Of a stretch of 64,000 bases of DNA, positions 28,173-39,287 are shown in pieces; position 1 is the stretch's first letter, and each line of letters opens with the position of its first letter. The DNA is from JAWLFY01 sp964462125. GTDB taxonomy: Bacteria; Planctomycetota; Planctomycetia; Pirellulales; Pirellulaceae. Below the pieces are notes generated by a model that saw nothing but the letters and a program-made list of their open reading frames with translations, did not search any database and was not told the origin of the DNA. Position numbers and translations under genes: made by a program. The stretch covers positions 1 to 64,000 of the forward strand of contig CAYWXT010000001.1 in the NCBI GenBank assembly GCA_964462125.1, given 5' to 3'.

Positions 28173-31100
28173 TTAAGTGCCGAAGTTTCCACGGAACGCT
28201 GCAAAGTCGAGCAGGTTCACGGTGCCATCGCCGTTGTCGTCCAGTTCATCCAGATAGCCATCGTCGCCCTCCGATTTTCCGAAGGTCCCGCGGAAGGCGG
28301 CAAAGTCCAGCAAGTCAACGGTGCCATTCCCGTCATGGTCCCCGTATTTGCGGTAAAACTGATCCACGTCCTCGGTACCAAAGACGAAGTCGTCACCCGA
28401 GACCCCGTCGCCGTTTCCGTCAAGCGACATTCCAAACGACGTGACCAGCGACGCATCAATTCGAAGCTCATAGCGGCCATCGGCCAACGATCCCCCATCG
28501 GTCACCGTCGGCCCGGCGAGGAACGTAAAATCCACGACCGTCTTTCCGTCCATCTCGGTGATCACCGGCACATCCTCGGCCTCCTCACCCGTGTCCACGT
28601 TGATGAACTGGAAGGGATCTCCCGAGCCTTCGTCAATGTCGACGACACGATTGAACGTGACCGTGACCGTCTTGACCGATGATCGCTGCGCATCCCCGTT
28701 GTTGATCACGACGCTTTCCACTTCGGGCTTGGGGTCTACGACATTCCCAAAGTCGACCTCCGCGAACTCGTCTCCGGCGTCGACCAACACGTCATGCAGT
28801 CCGCCACCGGCCGCAGAGCTCGCCACCACGAACGTGTCCATCAATCCGTTCGTATCACCTGGTACGAGATTCGCCGAATCCGAACTGAACCCGACCGCGT
28901 TTCCGTCACCAGAAATCGCCGGTCTCCAGGCCAGCGTTCCCGACGGCGCTTCCGCGCCGTCGTCGGCGACACTCATTCTCTGCACCGTGGCGGTGGCAAC
29001 GTCGAACAGGAACACGTCCGGTGAATCGTTGGTGTCACCGGGCACGAGGTTGCTCGCGTGGGAGTAAAAGGCGATCTTCTGGCCGTCGTGGCTGATCGCC
29101 GGATCCCAACTGCCGCTGTCCCCCTGGGTCGCATCATCGGCGCGGCTAACCAGCGTTGAGACTCCGGTGCTGTCGTCATAGACGAAAACGTCAGCGATGT
29201 TGTTGGTGTCCTCCGGGGAAATCTGGTCTGAGGTCGAGACGTACGCCACAAACTGGCCGTTGCCGCTGATCATCGGGGTCGTTGACGACGCCGGGCCTTC
29301 GATTTCACCGCCGGATGCCGTCAAACTGATCCGCTTCGTGGTGCCGTTTTGACGGTCCCGCACGAATACATCGAAGCGGTCATTGGTGTCATCGGCGACC
29401 AGATCGCCCGCGCCGGAGGAGAACGCCACATACCGGCCGTCGCCGCTGACCGAGGCGTGCTGGGACGACCCGCTGCCGGAACTGCCACCGGCAGCGACGC
29501 TGACCAGCTCGATTTCATCCGTCTCCAGATCATAGAGAAACACATCTTTTTGACCGTTGTTGTCGTTGCTGACCAAGTTATCGGCCGCCGACTCAAAGAC
29601 AACGTACCGACCGTCACGGCTGATCCGCGGAGCTTCACTCGGGCCGCCTGCCTCCGTCCCGTCACTCGCCACGCTAATCCGGCGAAGTGGATCCGTGGCT
29701 GCATCGCGATCGTAAACGAAGATGTCGGTGGAACGATTCGTGTCACTGGCAACCAGATTGCTCGCGTCCGACTGAAAAACGACGAACCGCCCATCACCAC
29801 TGATGGACGAGGCGTTGGTGTGGTCGTTTCCTTCCTCCCCGCCATTGGACACGCTCACCCGTTCAATCTGGCCCGTCACCCGGTCGCGGACGAACAGATC
29901 GGCAAATGTATTGTTGATGCCGTCAACGATATTCGTCGCATCGGAGGCAAACGTCACGAACTGGCCGTCAAAGCTGAGTGACGGAAATGCAGCGATTCCG
30001 TTCAGCTCTGATCCATCATTTGCGACTGAGACACGCTCGATCTCGCTGATTGAGATCGTCGGAAATGTGGATTCCCACCCCGCCTGTGGAATCTGGCCGA
30101 CACGGTAAGCTCCGGGCACCAGATCGATGAAGGCGTAGGTGCCGCTCTCGTCCTGCGGCGTACTCGAATCATCCGCCGCCGTCACCGTCGTCGGCTCCCC
30201 ATCGTCGAACTGGTCGTTGCCGTTGGCGTCGAGATAAAGGGTCCAACCCTCCAGTCCTGGCTCGGACTCGTCTCGCACCGCGTCGGAGTCAAGGTCGTGC
30301 CACACGGCTCCCCGGATCTCAGCAAACGCCCCGAGCTCCACGGTGTGATCCTCCACCTCGCCATCGTCGGCCAGACCGGTCGGATTCAGATTCCCGGCGG
30401 TGCTGAGTCGAAAGCGGCTGAACGTCACGCCGGCAACGACGTTGCTCTCAACGCTCTGAGCAATGGTGAACGAAAGCGTCTGGATTCCGTCAGACGAACC
30501 CAGATCGAAACTGGTAAAAATCTGTTCGCCGGGGTCATCCCAGTCCCCGTCCTGGTTGAAGTCGATCCACGCATCGAGAAAGTTCCCGTTTGGATCGGCG
30601 TTTTGAAGGTTGACCTTCACGTCCCCTTCAACGTCGTTGTGAGCCGAAAAGTAGACGACATCTTCGACGAATTGGATCCCATCCTCGTCGTTCGTGTCAC
30701 CAGCCAGGTCGTCACCGTCGCTCACTGCCGAGGGTTGACCATCGGCTTCCAGATCCCGCTCCGGTCCCAACGTTGGTCCGACCGCAACATGTCGCGCCCC
30801 GTCGTCGTCAATCAGCGTCGGGTACGGCAGCGGCGCGTCGCCCAAATCCATCGTCGCTGGAGCTGGGTCGTCATCAGTGACGTCGATCGAACCGTCGATC
30901 GAAACGTAGTCAAGTTCCTCGTGACCGATCTGATACTTGGCGACAAATCCGGGTGTAAAGTCGCCCGATATCAAAACCTGATTATCCGACGGAAATTCCA
31001 ACCCTCCAAAGACGCGATCCGGCGCCGGCAATCCCTCCTGCACGATGAACTCACCGTCGGGGGAAAACAGCTGGAACCCGGCCAGTCCATCGACCAACCC

Positions 31101-34100
31101 CGCGGCGACGATCCTCCCGTCCCCAAGGATTCCGATCCGCTTGTCCCTTTCAGTGATCCCGAGCGTGGGCTCGAATGCAACCCCGGCATCGCCGAATCCG
31201 GAATCAACCGTACCGTCGTCGTGATAACGAACGACGACCAGTTCATGGACGGGCGGGAATATTCCCACTTCAGAGGACTGGCCAATGACCAGGACTTTGC
31301 CATCTTCGGCAACCGTTACGCCGCTGCCCTGATCGTAATCGCCGTCCAGATCGGTCTGCGCAAATCCGTCGGCCCCGAACGATGGGTCGGGCGAACCATC
31401 GGCGAGCAACCGGCCTACGATGATCCGCGAATCAAAATTGCCCCCCCGCACCGTTCCCGCCACCACAATCTCGCCGTCCGCTTGCAACTCCACATCCCAC
31501 GCTCGATCAGCAAGACCAAAATCGTGAACGAACCACCCGCTCGTTGCGAATGCGGTATCCACACTGCCATCGCTGTTCAGTCGCAGCACCCCCAAATCGC
31601 CCCCGAAGCCACCGACGACAACGATCTTGCCGTCCGCTTGCAAGGACAACTCGGTCATCTCATCGATCTGGTCTGGGTCAGTCATCAGGACCGAGCCACC
31701 GTCGCCGAACGTGGCGTCGAGCGAACCATCCTCCAGCAACCGCACAAAGGCGAGGTCGCGGTCGCCCAGATCGGCGATGTTTCCTCCCATGAGCAGCGAA
31801 CCGTCAGCCTGCACCGCCATCGCGGTTGGGAAAAATCCGTCCAGTCCGGTTTGGACCTCCAGGGTTCCACCGGCACCGAAGCTGCTGTCGAACGACCCGT
31901 CCGGAAGATAGCGGGCCAGGAGAACCCCGCCCGAGACCGAACCGAAAGAGGCGACCAGGAATTTGCCGTCGCTGCGCAGCGCCATCACGGGCGTGCTGTT
32001 CGAAACCGAGTCGATCACGCCGTCGCCCCCGCCGAAGCTCGTGTCGAGCCCGGTCGTCGCAGCAACGGGTGTGACCGTTACCGTTTGGGTCCCGTCAGAC
32101 TCGTCATCGTCCACCGCGTCGACCGGAAAGGTCACCGATGACTCTCCGCCTGGAATCACGACCTGCTCGGGGACGGCAAGTTCCGTCGGATCGTCATTGG
32201 TCAGCGTAACGGTCAGCGGCTGGGAAACGTCTTCATCGTTGCGCGACACCGTCGCCGTGGTCGCCGCAGAATCGTCCGCTTCCGAAATCGTCGTCTCGGC
32301 AAACGTCAGCGAAAGAGTCGGGACGTCGTCATCGAGCACATCCACCGATGCCGTTCCCGGCGAAAACGCTGCCGGTAGGTCGAATCCCACCAGCCCGGGG
32401 TCGCCTTCTGCGTACAGCGATGCCATCAGTTTGCCCGAGGACGTCAATATCGCCGTCTGCAATTGCTCCTGCGTCGGCGAGGATGCCAACGAGAACGTCG
32501 CAATGCCGTCATCATCGAAGGTGGTATCCAGCGAACCATCGACATCGAACCGAACAAGCATCATGTCTTCGCTCGCATCTGCCGACGCTTCGGTGCCTCC
32601 AATCAGCAGCAGCCGATCGTGTTCATCGACGACCAAGTCCTGAGTAACCGTGTCGGATCCTTCAAGGGCGATGATCCGTCGCCCGTCCTGATGAAAGGTT
32701 GTATCCGCCGCACCCTGCTCGGTAATCCTTGCCATGACGGCATGGGGAACGCCGGTTCGTGTGACCGTTCCTGCCAAGACGATTTGATCCGTGCTCGTCA
32801 ACAACATCTCAAGGATCTTCGGATCCGACGCATCGCTGGAACCCACGGGAATTGAGGCCACACCAATCTCGCCGAAGCCAGCATCAGGAGTTCCATCCGC
32901 GTCGAACCGACGCACGGTGAAGGCATATTCTGTGGGCGAATCAAAACCGCTTTTTCCACCCAGCAGGATCGTCCCGTCCGGCTTGACCAAAACTTGGGGG
33001 CCGAAGCCGGGGGTCGAGTTGTGCGGCAGGTCGATGGTCACGATGCCGTCGTCTCCGAATTGGGGATCCAAACTTCCATCGGGTTGGAAGCGCGCCAATT
33101 GGAATCCCATCGTCGTCGAGTCGCGTCTCCATCCGGCCCCCAAAATCCCACCGTCGGGGGCAATGGCGAGGTCGCGAACCGTGCGGTGTTCGCCAGGAAA
33201 CTCGACGCGGGTTACCCCACCGTCTCCGAAGGTGGGATCGAGCGACCCGTCGGCCTCGTACCGGGCGACCATCATGTCCAATTTGCTGTCGATTCCCCCA
33301 TTGGCATAGGCAACCACAACGATCTTGCCGTCGGACTGCAGCTTGATGTCATGGGCGCGCGAAAACGTCGATTCGGAGAAGGTCGTGGTGACGCCTCCAT
33401 CGCTGCCGAACGAAAGATCAATCGCACCACCGGCGTGATACCGCTCCAAACGCCATCCCGTGGCGTCTCCCGGCGCATCGGCAAACGCGATCACCTTGCC
33501 GTCGGGCTGCAGCGCAATGTGAGTGCGAGAGTCACTCCCCGCCGGGGCGAGTCCCAGCTCCGCATGACCGTCGGTGCCAAACGTGGCGTCGACCAATGCA
33601 GCACCAGATCCCGCACTTGCCGTGATCGTCACGTCCCCCGTTCCGCCGGCGGTGTTGTCGTCGATCGCATCGATTCCAAACGGTTCCGAACTCAGCTCCC
33701 CGGCAGGGATCGTGACCGTCGCTGGAACGTCCAGCTTGCTCGGGTCGCTGCTGCTCAGCGAAACAACCAACTCGTTGCTCGGCTCCGTGTTGCGAGTGAC
33801 GATCGCTGACGTGGCCCCCACGCCCTCCGCTTCGCTGATCGTCGAGTCCGCAACGGTGATTACCAAACCCGCGACGTCGTCGTCGGTGACCAGAATGTTT
33901 GTGGCTGCACTTTCGTGAAGCGATGCGGAAGCGGTGATGGAGACGACTTGCGTTCCATCGGCGAGATCATCTTCCACGGCATCGACGGTGAATGTCACCG
34001 ATGGCTCACCAGCCGGAATGACGGCCGAATCGGAGACCGTCAACTTCGTGGTGTCGTTGCTGGCAAGTGTCACCGTGACTGGTTCGGTGGTGTCACCGCT

Positions 34101-37100
34101 GCGAGTGACCGTCGCGGTCGTTGCGGCGGCCCCGGCCGACTCGGAAATTTCGTCCGATGCGAGTTGCAGTGTCAAGACGGGAGCATCATCATCCAAAACG
34201 CCGAGGGAGTCCCCGAGATGGACATAATTCACGCTGGAATCGACAGCCGCTGGTGTGACGGTAACGATTTGTGTTCCATCGATGACCGCGTCGTCCACCG
34301 CATCAACGGGAAACGTGACAGACGATTCGCCGGCCGGAATGACGACCGGCGTGGAGACCGAGAGCTCACTCGGATCGTCATTCTCCAACGCCACGGTCAG
34401 GGATTCCGAAAGATCCTCCACATTGCGGAAGACGGATGCCGAAGTCGCTTCGATCCCCGCACCTTCAGAAACAAAATCATGGGCAAACGTGAGGCTTAGC
34501 GTCGGGACCTCGTCATCGAGCACGTCCACGCTCGCAGTCACGAGGGGGAACGGTGCACCGGCCCGAGCTGTGAGGGTTACCGTCTTGGTTCCGTCGGCGA
34601 GATTGTCATCCCAGGCATTGATGTCAAAGGTCACCGACGTCTCACCGGCGGGGATCGTGAGAAATCTTGCCGTGGACGCTTCGGAACTATCGGAAGTCAC
34701 CATCGTGATCGTGCGGTCCTCGGCCTCGATACGATTGATCGTGATCGTTCCCGTCGTCGCTCCTCGTCCATCCGCTTCGGAAATCGATTCGTCGGCGATG
34801 ACGAACATCATCGTCGCCACGTCGTCGTCGGTAACGTCGAGCGAAGCCGACGCATCGAGATATCCCGATGCGGTAGCGGAGATCATCACAGTTTGAGTCC
34901 CGTCGTCCATGTCGTCATCGACCGCATCGATGTCAATGGTTGCCGAAGCAGCACCCACTGGGATCGTGACCGTTGAAGGAACGGTCGCTTCGCTGGTATC
35001 CGAACTGACCAGCGTCACCTCCAACGAACTCGACAGATCCCCGTCATTTCTTGTCACCGTCGCCGTCGTCGCCATCGGTCCATCCGCTTCGGAGATCGTC
35101 GACGGGGAGGCCGTCAGCGCGAGCGCGAGAATGTCGTCGTCGAGCACGTCCACGGAGGCCACGCCATCGTTGTAGCCGCGCAGGGATGCCGTTGCGGTTA
35201 CCGTCTGCGTCCCGTCCACAATCATGTCGTCGACCGCGTCGACGGCGAAGGTCACCGAAGACATATCGGCAGGAATCGTGATCTCGGCGGGCATGGCGAT
35301 TTCGGTGGTGTCACCGCTGGTCAGGGATACGACCAAAGGCTCGCTCAGATCGACGTCGTTCCGGCTCAGGGTCGCTGTCGCTGCCCCCGCACCCGCCGCC
35401 TCAGAAAATGCGGACGGTGCGATCGCCAACGAAAGTGCCGAGTCATTGTCCAGAAACTCAATCGACGCGGTTGTGCTGGGATGTGGCGGCGCCGACGCCG
35501 TAACCACCACCGTTCGAGTTCCGTAGGCTAATTCATCGTCCACCGCATCAAGATTGAACGTGGCAGTTACTTCGCCCGCAGGAATCGTCACCGAGTCGGG
35601 AACGATCAATGCGTCAGGTTCACTGCTGACCAGCGTCACTGTCAGTGAATCGGAAGGGTCATTGTGACGAGTCAGGGTTGCGACCGAAGCCGCCAATCCC
35701 TCCGACTCTGAAACGGTATTGTCGGCGAATGCCAAGGTTAGAATGTCGTCATCGGTGACATCCAACGTGGCGCGGGCACGCAATTCATACGCGTCGGCGG
35801 ACGCTGTAAAATTGGCGGTCTGTGTGCCATCGATGATATCGTCGTCAATGGCATCGATCGGAAATATCACCGAAGATTCACCGGCGGCGATGACGACCGT
35901 GCTCGGTGCCACCGATTCACTGCGATCGAAACTCACGATCTCGATCGTGCGATCTTCCGTTGGCGTCCAGTTGAGCGATATCGTCCCTGTTGTCGCCCCT
36001 GGACCAGCCCCTTCCGAGACCGACTCGTCCGCAATCACAAACGTCATCCGCGGTTTATCGTCGTTATCGACGTACAAAGCAGCCGTGGCATCAGGAAACC
36101 CCGATGCCGTGGCCGAAAGGGACACGGACGTGCTGGGACCGTACAGATCGTCATCCACGGCATCGACGTTGAATGTGGCTGCATCGGATCCGGTCGGAAT
36201 GGTGACCGACGTGGGAATGGTCACCTTCTCCGAACTGCTGCTGAGCATCACCACCAGCGGCTCATTCGAGTCCGTGTTCCGAGAAACTGTAGCCGTGGTC
36301 GCGGCCGGACCGTCCGCCTCCGAAATCCGCCTGTCGGCAAGCTCCAAAACGAGCGTAGCAACATCGTCATCGGTGACATCGACGTCGACGTTGGCGACGA
36401 GAGGTTCCGCGTTGAATACTTGTTGCTCCACACGATAGTTGAAGGAATCCCCAGAGTAGGTAAGCAACTCTCCGCCGGCCGCGAGCTCGACTTCCCAAAT
36501 ACTCTCGTTGTCACCGGTTCGGGGCTTGTACCACAGGCCTCCCTCGGCGAAGCTCTTATCGAGAGAACCGTCTTCCCGAAAGATCCCTAGGGTGGGTCGA
36601 AAACCATTGCCCTTCGGATTTCCAGAGCCGACAACCACAATCCGACCGTCTTGCAGGATGGTCAGATCGTGTGCGTTGTCACTTGAACCACCGTGGTCCA
36701 AAATCACCACACCATCGGTCCCAAAGCCGCTATCAATGCTCCCATCGCCATTCAGACGTGTGAGTCCCCACGCGATGACGTCCCAGGATGCCGAACGGAG
36801 TGTCCCCGCCAAAGTGACCGTGCCATCAGCTTGAACAACCACGGACTCGGGTGTCTCGGACGCAAATCCTAGGTCAACGGTTTGATATCCGCCCTGGCCA
36901 AAACTGGTGTCGACGGTACCATCAACTTGATATTTCGCAACGTAATATTGATTGGAAGACGAACCCGCGATGACAAAACCGCCGTCGGGATGCTCTGCGA
37001 TCGACGTCTGAAATTCAACTTGGTCCTCGATCAAATCGGGAACGACAATGCCGCCGGTTCCATACGACGGGTCAAGGCTGCCATCATCGCGGATCTTTGC

Positions 37101-39287
37101 CACGAACATATTATTCAACGTCCCGATGCCGGTGACAAACATCGAACCGTCAGATGTCAAGACCGCGTTGTAGATGCTCCGCGTAAAGACGTCGTCGACG
37201 GTTGTGGGCGGAATCAAGGAGAGTCCATTCGTCCCAAAGCTCGTGTCGGGAGTTCCATCGAAGTTATATCGTGCCAAGATCCAACTGCGGGGAGTGACGG
37301 TTCCGAGGCCGACAAGGGTGATTTTCCCGTCGGGATGGATCACGATGGATGTCGGACGCACCCCGCTCGCGTCAGGCACGGTCGTGTTCGCAGTCCCGTC
37401 GATGCCAAAGTCCAGGTCGATTGTGCCGTCCACGTTCAGCCGCGTGATTTGCCACGTATCGTTAAGGGTGGGGTGCTGCCCAGTCGCCAGTACCTTGCCG
37501 TCCGGCTGAACCGCCATCCGTGGAAACTTTGGCATCACGCTATTGCGGACCGTGGTGGTCACCGTTCCCGAATCACCAAAAGTTGCGTCAGGAACAAGCT
37601 GGTTCGGCACCGTCGCGGAGATCCTTGCCGTCTGCGTCCCGTCCACAATCGTGTCGTCGACGACATCGATACTGAACGACTGCGAGGCACCTCCTGCCGG
37701 AATCGTCACCTCGGCGGGAACCCGAAGCTCTGACGTATCGCTGCTGGCAAGCACAACCAGCAGTGGCGCGCTGAGGTCCTCGTCGTTGCGGCTCACCGTG
37801 GCGGTCACGGTTCCCGTATCGTCTGACTCTGAAACCTCCGTCGACGCAACGACCAGCGAAATTGCGGGAACTTCATCATCAACCACCTCCACCGTCGCCA
37901 CGTCGGCCACCAAACCGCTCGCCATCGCCGTTACGGTGACGGTCTTGGTCCCGTCGGCCAATTCGTCGTCGATCGCGGCGACGTCGAACGTCACCGCAGA
38001 CTCACCCGCAGGAATCGTCACCGTGGATGGGACCGCGATCTCGCTCGTGTCGCTGCTGGTCAATCGGACCAGCAGCTCCGACGAGGTCTCTCCTTCCCGT
38101 GCGACCGTTGCGGTGGTGGCGGTGGTGCCGTCCGCTTCACCCACCGCCTCAGCAGCAATCTCAAGACTCACCGCGGGCAACGGCTGCGGAACCGGAAGCG
38201 GCTGCAAGGCGAGACCAGCCAGCGAAATGCCGTCCGATCCGGAAGCCGGAGCGACAGTCAATCCGATCTCGCCGCTGGCGTCAGCGGTGACCACTCGCTG
38301 GTAGTCAAGCAGTCGGCTCTCGCTCGAACCGGCGGCATCGTTGACCTGCAACACGCCATCGCTGAGCGTTTGCGTGAAGCTGACTGCCCCGACCCCGGCC
38401 AACGTCACATCCTGGGCGTACGTCCCCGACTGGTCTTCCAAACCAAACACGTACACGCCGTACTCTTGCCCCGCGACCAGGTCGCTCCAGGTGACCGTGA
38501 ATTCCTTGTTCGACGTGGTGTAGCTGTAGCCATCAATCGCACCGAGGGACGGCGCGTGCCGTGGGATCGATGCCGATTCGGGGCTCGAGCTGCTTTCGCG
38601 GATCGCTCCAATGATCCGCGACGACAGATCGGTCTCTGTTGCGACGCCGTCATCCCGTTGCAAATCCGTCCCCGCCGTCTCCGACAGGTTGCCGACACCA
38701 TGCCAATCGGTTGGAAAATTGCCGCTGAAGTCGTAGTCGATCCCGATCACCGGCGGCAATTCGGCGTCTTCGATCTCGGCTGTCAATTCGCCCAGTTGCA
38801 AGTCGACCGGGTAGTCGCTGCTGGTCGAGTTGACGACCTCATGGGAAACGATGCTTTGGTGTGGGCCCTCCTCGACCCCATCGGCGACCGCCCGCACATA
38901 CACGTCTCCCGGCGACGTGGAGGTCAACACCAAGATTTGGGTTGCTGAAAAATTGAGCCCGTCGATGCTGACCAGCGACTGGGCGTCGGGCACGACTTCG
39001 ACCGTCACCGAACCATTGGGATCCGTATCCAGCGAGATTTCGTAACGGTCATCGAACCCGCCCGGTGTTGCCGACTCCACAAGTCGCGTCCCACCGTCGG
39101 TCTCGGTGATCGTCAGTCCCGGCCCCGAAAGCTCAGAGCTGGAGCTGGCGCCAAGTTCAACGTCGCCGGCGAGCAAATCCCGCCGTTCCAGAGACTCCAG
39201 ACGAATGCGGCGCCGCAGCCGAGCGCGGACGTGACGATCGCGGGTCTTGCTTCGCTTGAAATCGCGCAACGGGCGCATCGATGCCAT
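28173..39287 (-). CDS. Giant surface protein: Calx-beta repeats with nested delta-60 propellers, GEVED, SdrD-B, TolB-like and dockerin modules
   Basis: I prefer the ATG at 39287 (3704 residues), 6-13 bp behind GAAGAGAG, over a TTG six codons upstream. A basic leader with LESLERRDLLAG is typical of very large exported planctomycete proteins. Twelve Calx-beta repeats follow (pattern SEADG..ATTATV ... TIPAG.SSVTF.VDAVDDD). Three blocks of delta-60 repeats (units such as GTVDTSFG..G) lie at about 36405-37595, 32360-33595 and 30895-32060, each placed inside a Calx-beta unit. Then come a GEVED domain (30330-30860; WIDFNQDGDWDDPGEQ), an SdrD-B-like domain, a TolB/PD40-like propeller (28790-30040; ISGDGRFVVFQSDASNLV), an Ig-like domain, and two dockerin-type repeats (DHDGNGTVDLLDFAAFR, DDNGDGTVNLLDFAAFR). 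Many Asp-rich loops suggest calcium binding. Role: probably adhesion or surface structure; no enzyme seen. Confidence 0.93.
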   Translation of the reverse strand: MASMRPLRDFKRSKTRDRHVRARLRRRIRLESLERRDLLAGDVELGASSSSELSGPGLTITETDGGTRLVESATPGGFDDRYEISLDTDPNGSVTVEVVPDAQSLVSIDGLNFSATQILVLTSTSPGDVYVRAVADGVEEGPHQSIVSHEVVNSTSSDYPVDLQLGELTAEIEDAELPPVIGIDYDFSGNFPTDWHGVGNLSETAGTDLQRDDGVATETDLSSRIIGAIRESSSSPESASIPRHAPSLGAIDGYSYTTSNKEFTVTWSDLVAGQEYGVYVFGLEDQSGTYAQDVTLAGVGAVSFTQTLSDGVLQVNDAAGSSESRLLDYQRVVTADASGEIGLTVAPASGSDGISLAGLALQPLPVPQPLPAVSLEIAAEAVGEADGTTATTATVAREGETSSELLVRLTSSDTSEIAVPSTVTIPAGESAVTFDVAAIDDELADGTKTVTVTAMASGLVADVATVEVVDDEVPAISLVVASTEVSESDDTGTVTATVSRNDEDLSAPLLVVLASSDTSELRVPAEVTIPAGGASQSFSIDVVDDTIVDGTQTARISATVPNQLVPDATFGDSGTVTTTVRNSVMPKFPRMAVQPDGKVLATGQHPTLNDTWQITRLNVDGTIDLDFGIDGTANTTVPDASGVRPTSIVIHPDGKITLVGLGTVTPRSWILARYNFDGTPDTSFGTNGLSLIPPTTVDDVFTRSIYNAVLTSDGSMFVTGIGTLNNMFVAKIRDDGSLDPSYGTGGIVVPDLIEDQVEFQTSIAEHPDGGFVIAGSSSNQYYVAKYQVDGTVDTSFGQGGYQTVDLGFASETPESVVVQADGTVTLAGTLRSASWDVIAWGLTRLNGDGSIDSGFGTDGVVILDHGGSSDNAHDLTILQDGRIVVVGSGNPKGNGFRPTLGIFREDGSLDKSFAEGGLWYKPRTGDNESIWEVELAAGGELLTYSGDSFNYRVEQQVFNAEPLVANVDVDVTDDDVATLVLELADRRISEADGPAATTATVSRNTDSNEPLVVMLSSSSEKVTIPTSVTIPTGSDAATFNVDAVDDDLYGPSTSVSLSATASGFPDATAALYVDNDDKPRMTFVIADESVSEGAGPGATTGTISLNWTPTEDRTIEIVSFDRSESVAPSTVVIAAGESSVIFPIDAIDDDIIDGTQTANFTASADAYELRARATLDVTDDDILTLAFADNTVSESEGLAASVATLTRHNDPSDSLTVTLVSSEPDALIVPDSVTIPAGEVTATFNLDAVDDELAYGTRTVVVTASAPPHPSTTASIEFLDNDSALSLAIAPSAFSEAAGAGAATATLSRNDVDLSEPLVVSLTSGDTTEIAMPAEITIPADMSSVTFAVDAVDDMIVDGTQTVTATASLRGYNDGVASVDVLDDDILALALTASPSTISEADGPMATTATVTRNDGDLSSSLEVTLVSSDTSEATVPSTVTIPVGAASATIDIDAVDDDMDDGTQTVMISATASGYLDASASLDVTDDDVATMMFVIADESISEADGRGATTGTITINRIEAEDRTITMVTSDSSEASTARFLTIPAGETSVTFDINAWDDNLADGTKTVTLTARAGAPFPLVTASVDVLDDEVPTLSLTFAHDFVSEGAGIEATSASVFRNVEDLSESLTVALENDDPSELSVSTPVVIPAGESSVTFPVDAVDDAVIDGTQIVTVTPAAVDSSVNYVHLGDSLGVLDDDAPVLTLQLASDEISESAGAAATTATVTRSGDTTEPVTVTLASNDTTKLTVSDSAVIPAGEPSVTFTVDAVEDDLADGTQVVSITASASLHESAATNILVTDDDVAGLVITVADSTISEAEGVGATSAIVTRNTEPSNELVVSLSSSDPSKLDVPATVTIPAGELSSEPFGIDAIDDNTAGGTGDVTITASAGSGAALVDATFGTDGHAELGLAPAGSDSRTHIALQPDGKVIAFADAPGDATGWRLERYHAGGAIDLSFGSDGGVTTTFSESTFSRAHDIKLQSDGKIVVVAYANGGIDSKLDMMVARYEADGSLDPTFGDGGVTRVEFPGEHRTVRDLAIAPDGGILGAGWRRDSTTMGFQLARFQPDGSLDPQFGDDGIVTIDLPHNSTPGFGPQVLVKPDGTILLGGKSGFDSPTEYAFTVRRFDADGTPDAGFGEIGVASIPVGSSDASDPKILEMLLTSTDQIVLAGTVTRTGVPHAVMARITEQGAADTTFHQDGRRIIALEGSDTVTQDLVVDEHDRLLLIGGTEASADASEDMMLVRFDVDGSLDTTFDDDGIATFSLASSPTQEQLQTAILTSSGKLMASLYAEGDPGLVGFDLPAAFSPGTASVDVLDDDVPTLSLTFAETTISEADDSAATTATVSRNDEDVSQPLTVTLTNDDPTELAVPEQVVIPGGESSVTFPVDAVDDDESDGTQTVTVTPVAATTGLDTSFGGGDGVIDSVSNSTPVMALRSDGKFLVASFGSVSGGVLLARYLPDGSFDSSFGAGGTLEVQTGLDGFFPTAMAVQADGSLLMGGNIADLGDRDLAFVRLLEDGSLDATFGDGGSVLMTDPDQIDEMTELSLQADGKIVVVGGFGGDLGVLRLNSDGSVDTAFATSGWFVHDFGLADRAWDVELQADGEIVVAGTVRGGNFDSRIIVGRLLADGSPDPSFGADGFAQTDLDGDYDQGSGVTVAEDGKVLVIGQSSEVGIFPPVHELVVVRYHDDGTVDSGFGDAGVAFEPTLGITERDKRIGILGDGRIVAAGLVDGLAGFQLFSPDGEFIVQEGLPAPDRVFGGLEFPSDNQVLISGDFTPGFVAKYQIGHEELDYVSIDGSIDVTDDDPAPATMDLGDAPLPYPTLIDDDGARHVAVGPTLGPERDLEADGQPSAVSDGDDLAGDTNDEDGIQFVEDVVYFSAHNDVEGDVKVNLQNADPNGNFLDAWIDFNQDGDWDDPGEQIFTSFDLGSSDGIQTLSFTIAQSVESNVVAGVTFSRFRLSTAGNLNPTGLADDGEVEDHTVELGAFAEIRGAVWHDLDSDAVRDESEPGLEGWTLYLDANGNDQFDDGEPTTVTAADDSSTPQDESGTYAFIDLVPGAYRVGQIPQAGWESTFPTISISEIERVSVANDGSELNGIAAFPSLSFDGQFVTFASDATNIVDGINNTFADLFVRDRVTGQIERVSVSNGGEEGNDHTNASSISGDGRFVVFQSDASNLVASDTNRSTDIFVYDRDAATDPLRRISVASDGTEAGGPSEAPRISRDGRYVVFESAADNLVSNDNNGQKDVFLYDLETDEIELVSVAAGGSSGSGSSQHASVSGDGRYVAFSSGAGDLVADDTNDRFDVFVRDRQNGTTKRISLTASGGEIEGPASSTTPMISGNGQFVAYVSTSDQISPEDTNNIADVFVYDDSTGVSTLVSRADDATQGDSGSWDPAISHDGQKIAFYSHASNLVPGDTNDSPDVFLFDVATATVQRMSVADDGAEAPSGTLAWRPAISGDGNAVGFSSDSANLVPGDTNGLMDTFVVASSAAGGGLHDVLVDAGDEFAEVDFGNVVDPKPEVESVVINNGDAQRSSVKTVTVTFNRVVDIDEGSGDPFQFINVDTGEEAEDVPVITEMDGKTVVDFTFLAGPTVTDGGSLADGRYELRIDASLVTSFGMSLDGNGDGVSGDDFVFGTEDVDQFYRKYGDHDGNGTVDLLDFAAFRGTFGKSEGDDGYLDELDDNGDGTVNLLDFAAFRGNFGT

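Noticed and set aside
30297..32141. Long plus-strand open frame opposite the giant surface protein
   Set aside because: It is antisense to repeated, well-formed domains, has no recognisable motif and reflects the GC-rich codon bias of the real gene.
28173..39287. Reading the giant protein as a cellulosome component
   Set aside because: Dockerin-type repeats alone are common at C-termini of planctomycete exported proteins; no cohesin or glycoside hydrolase domain is in the window.
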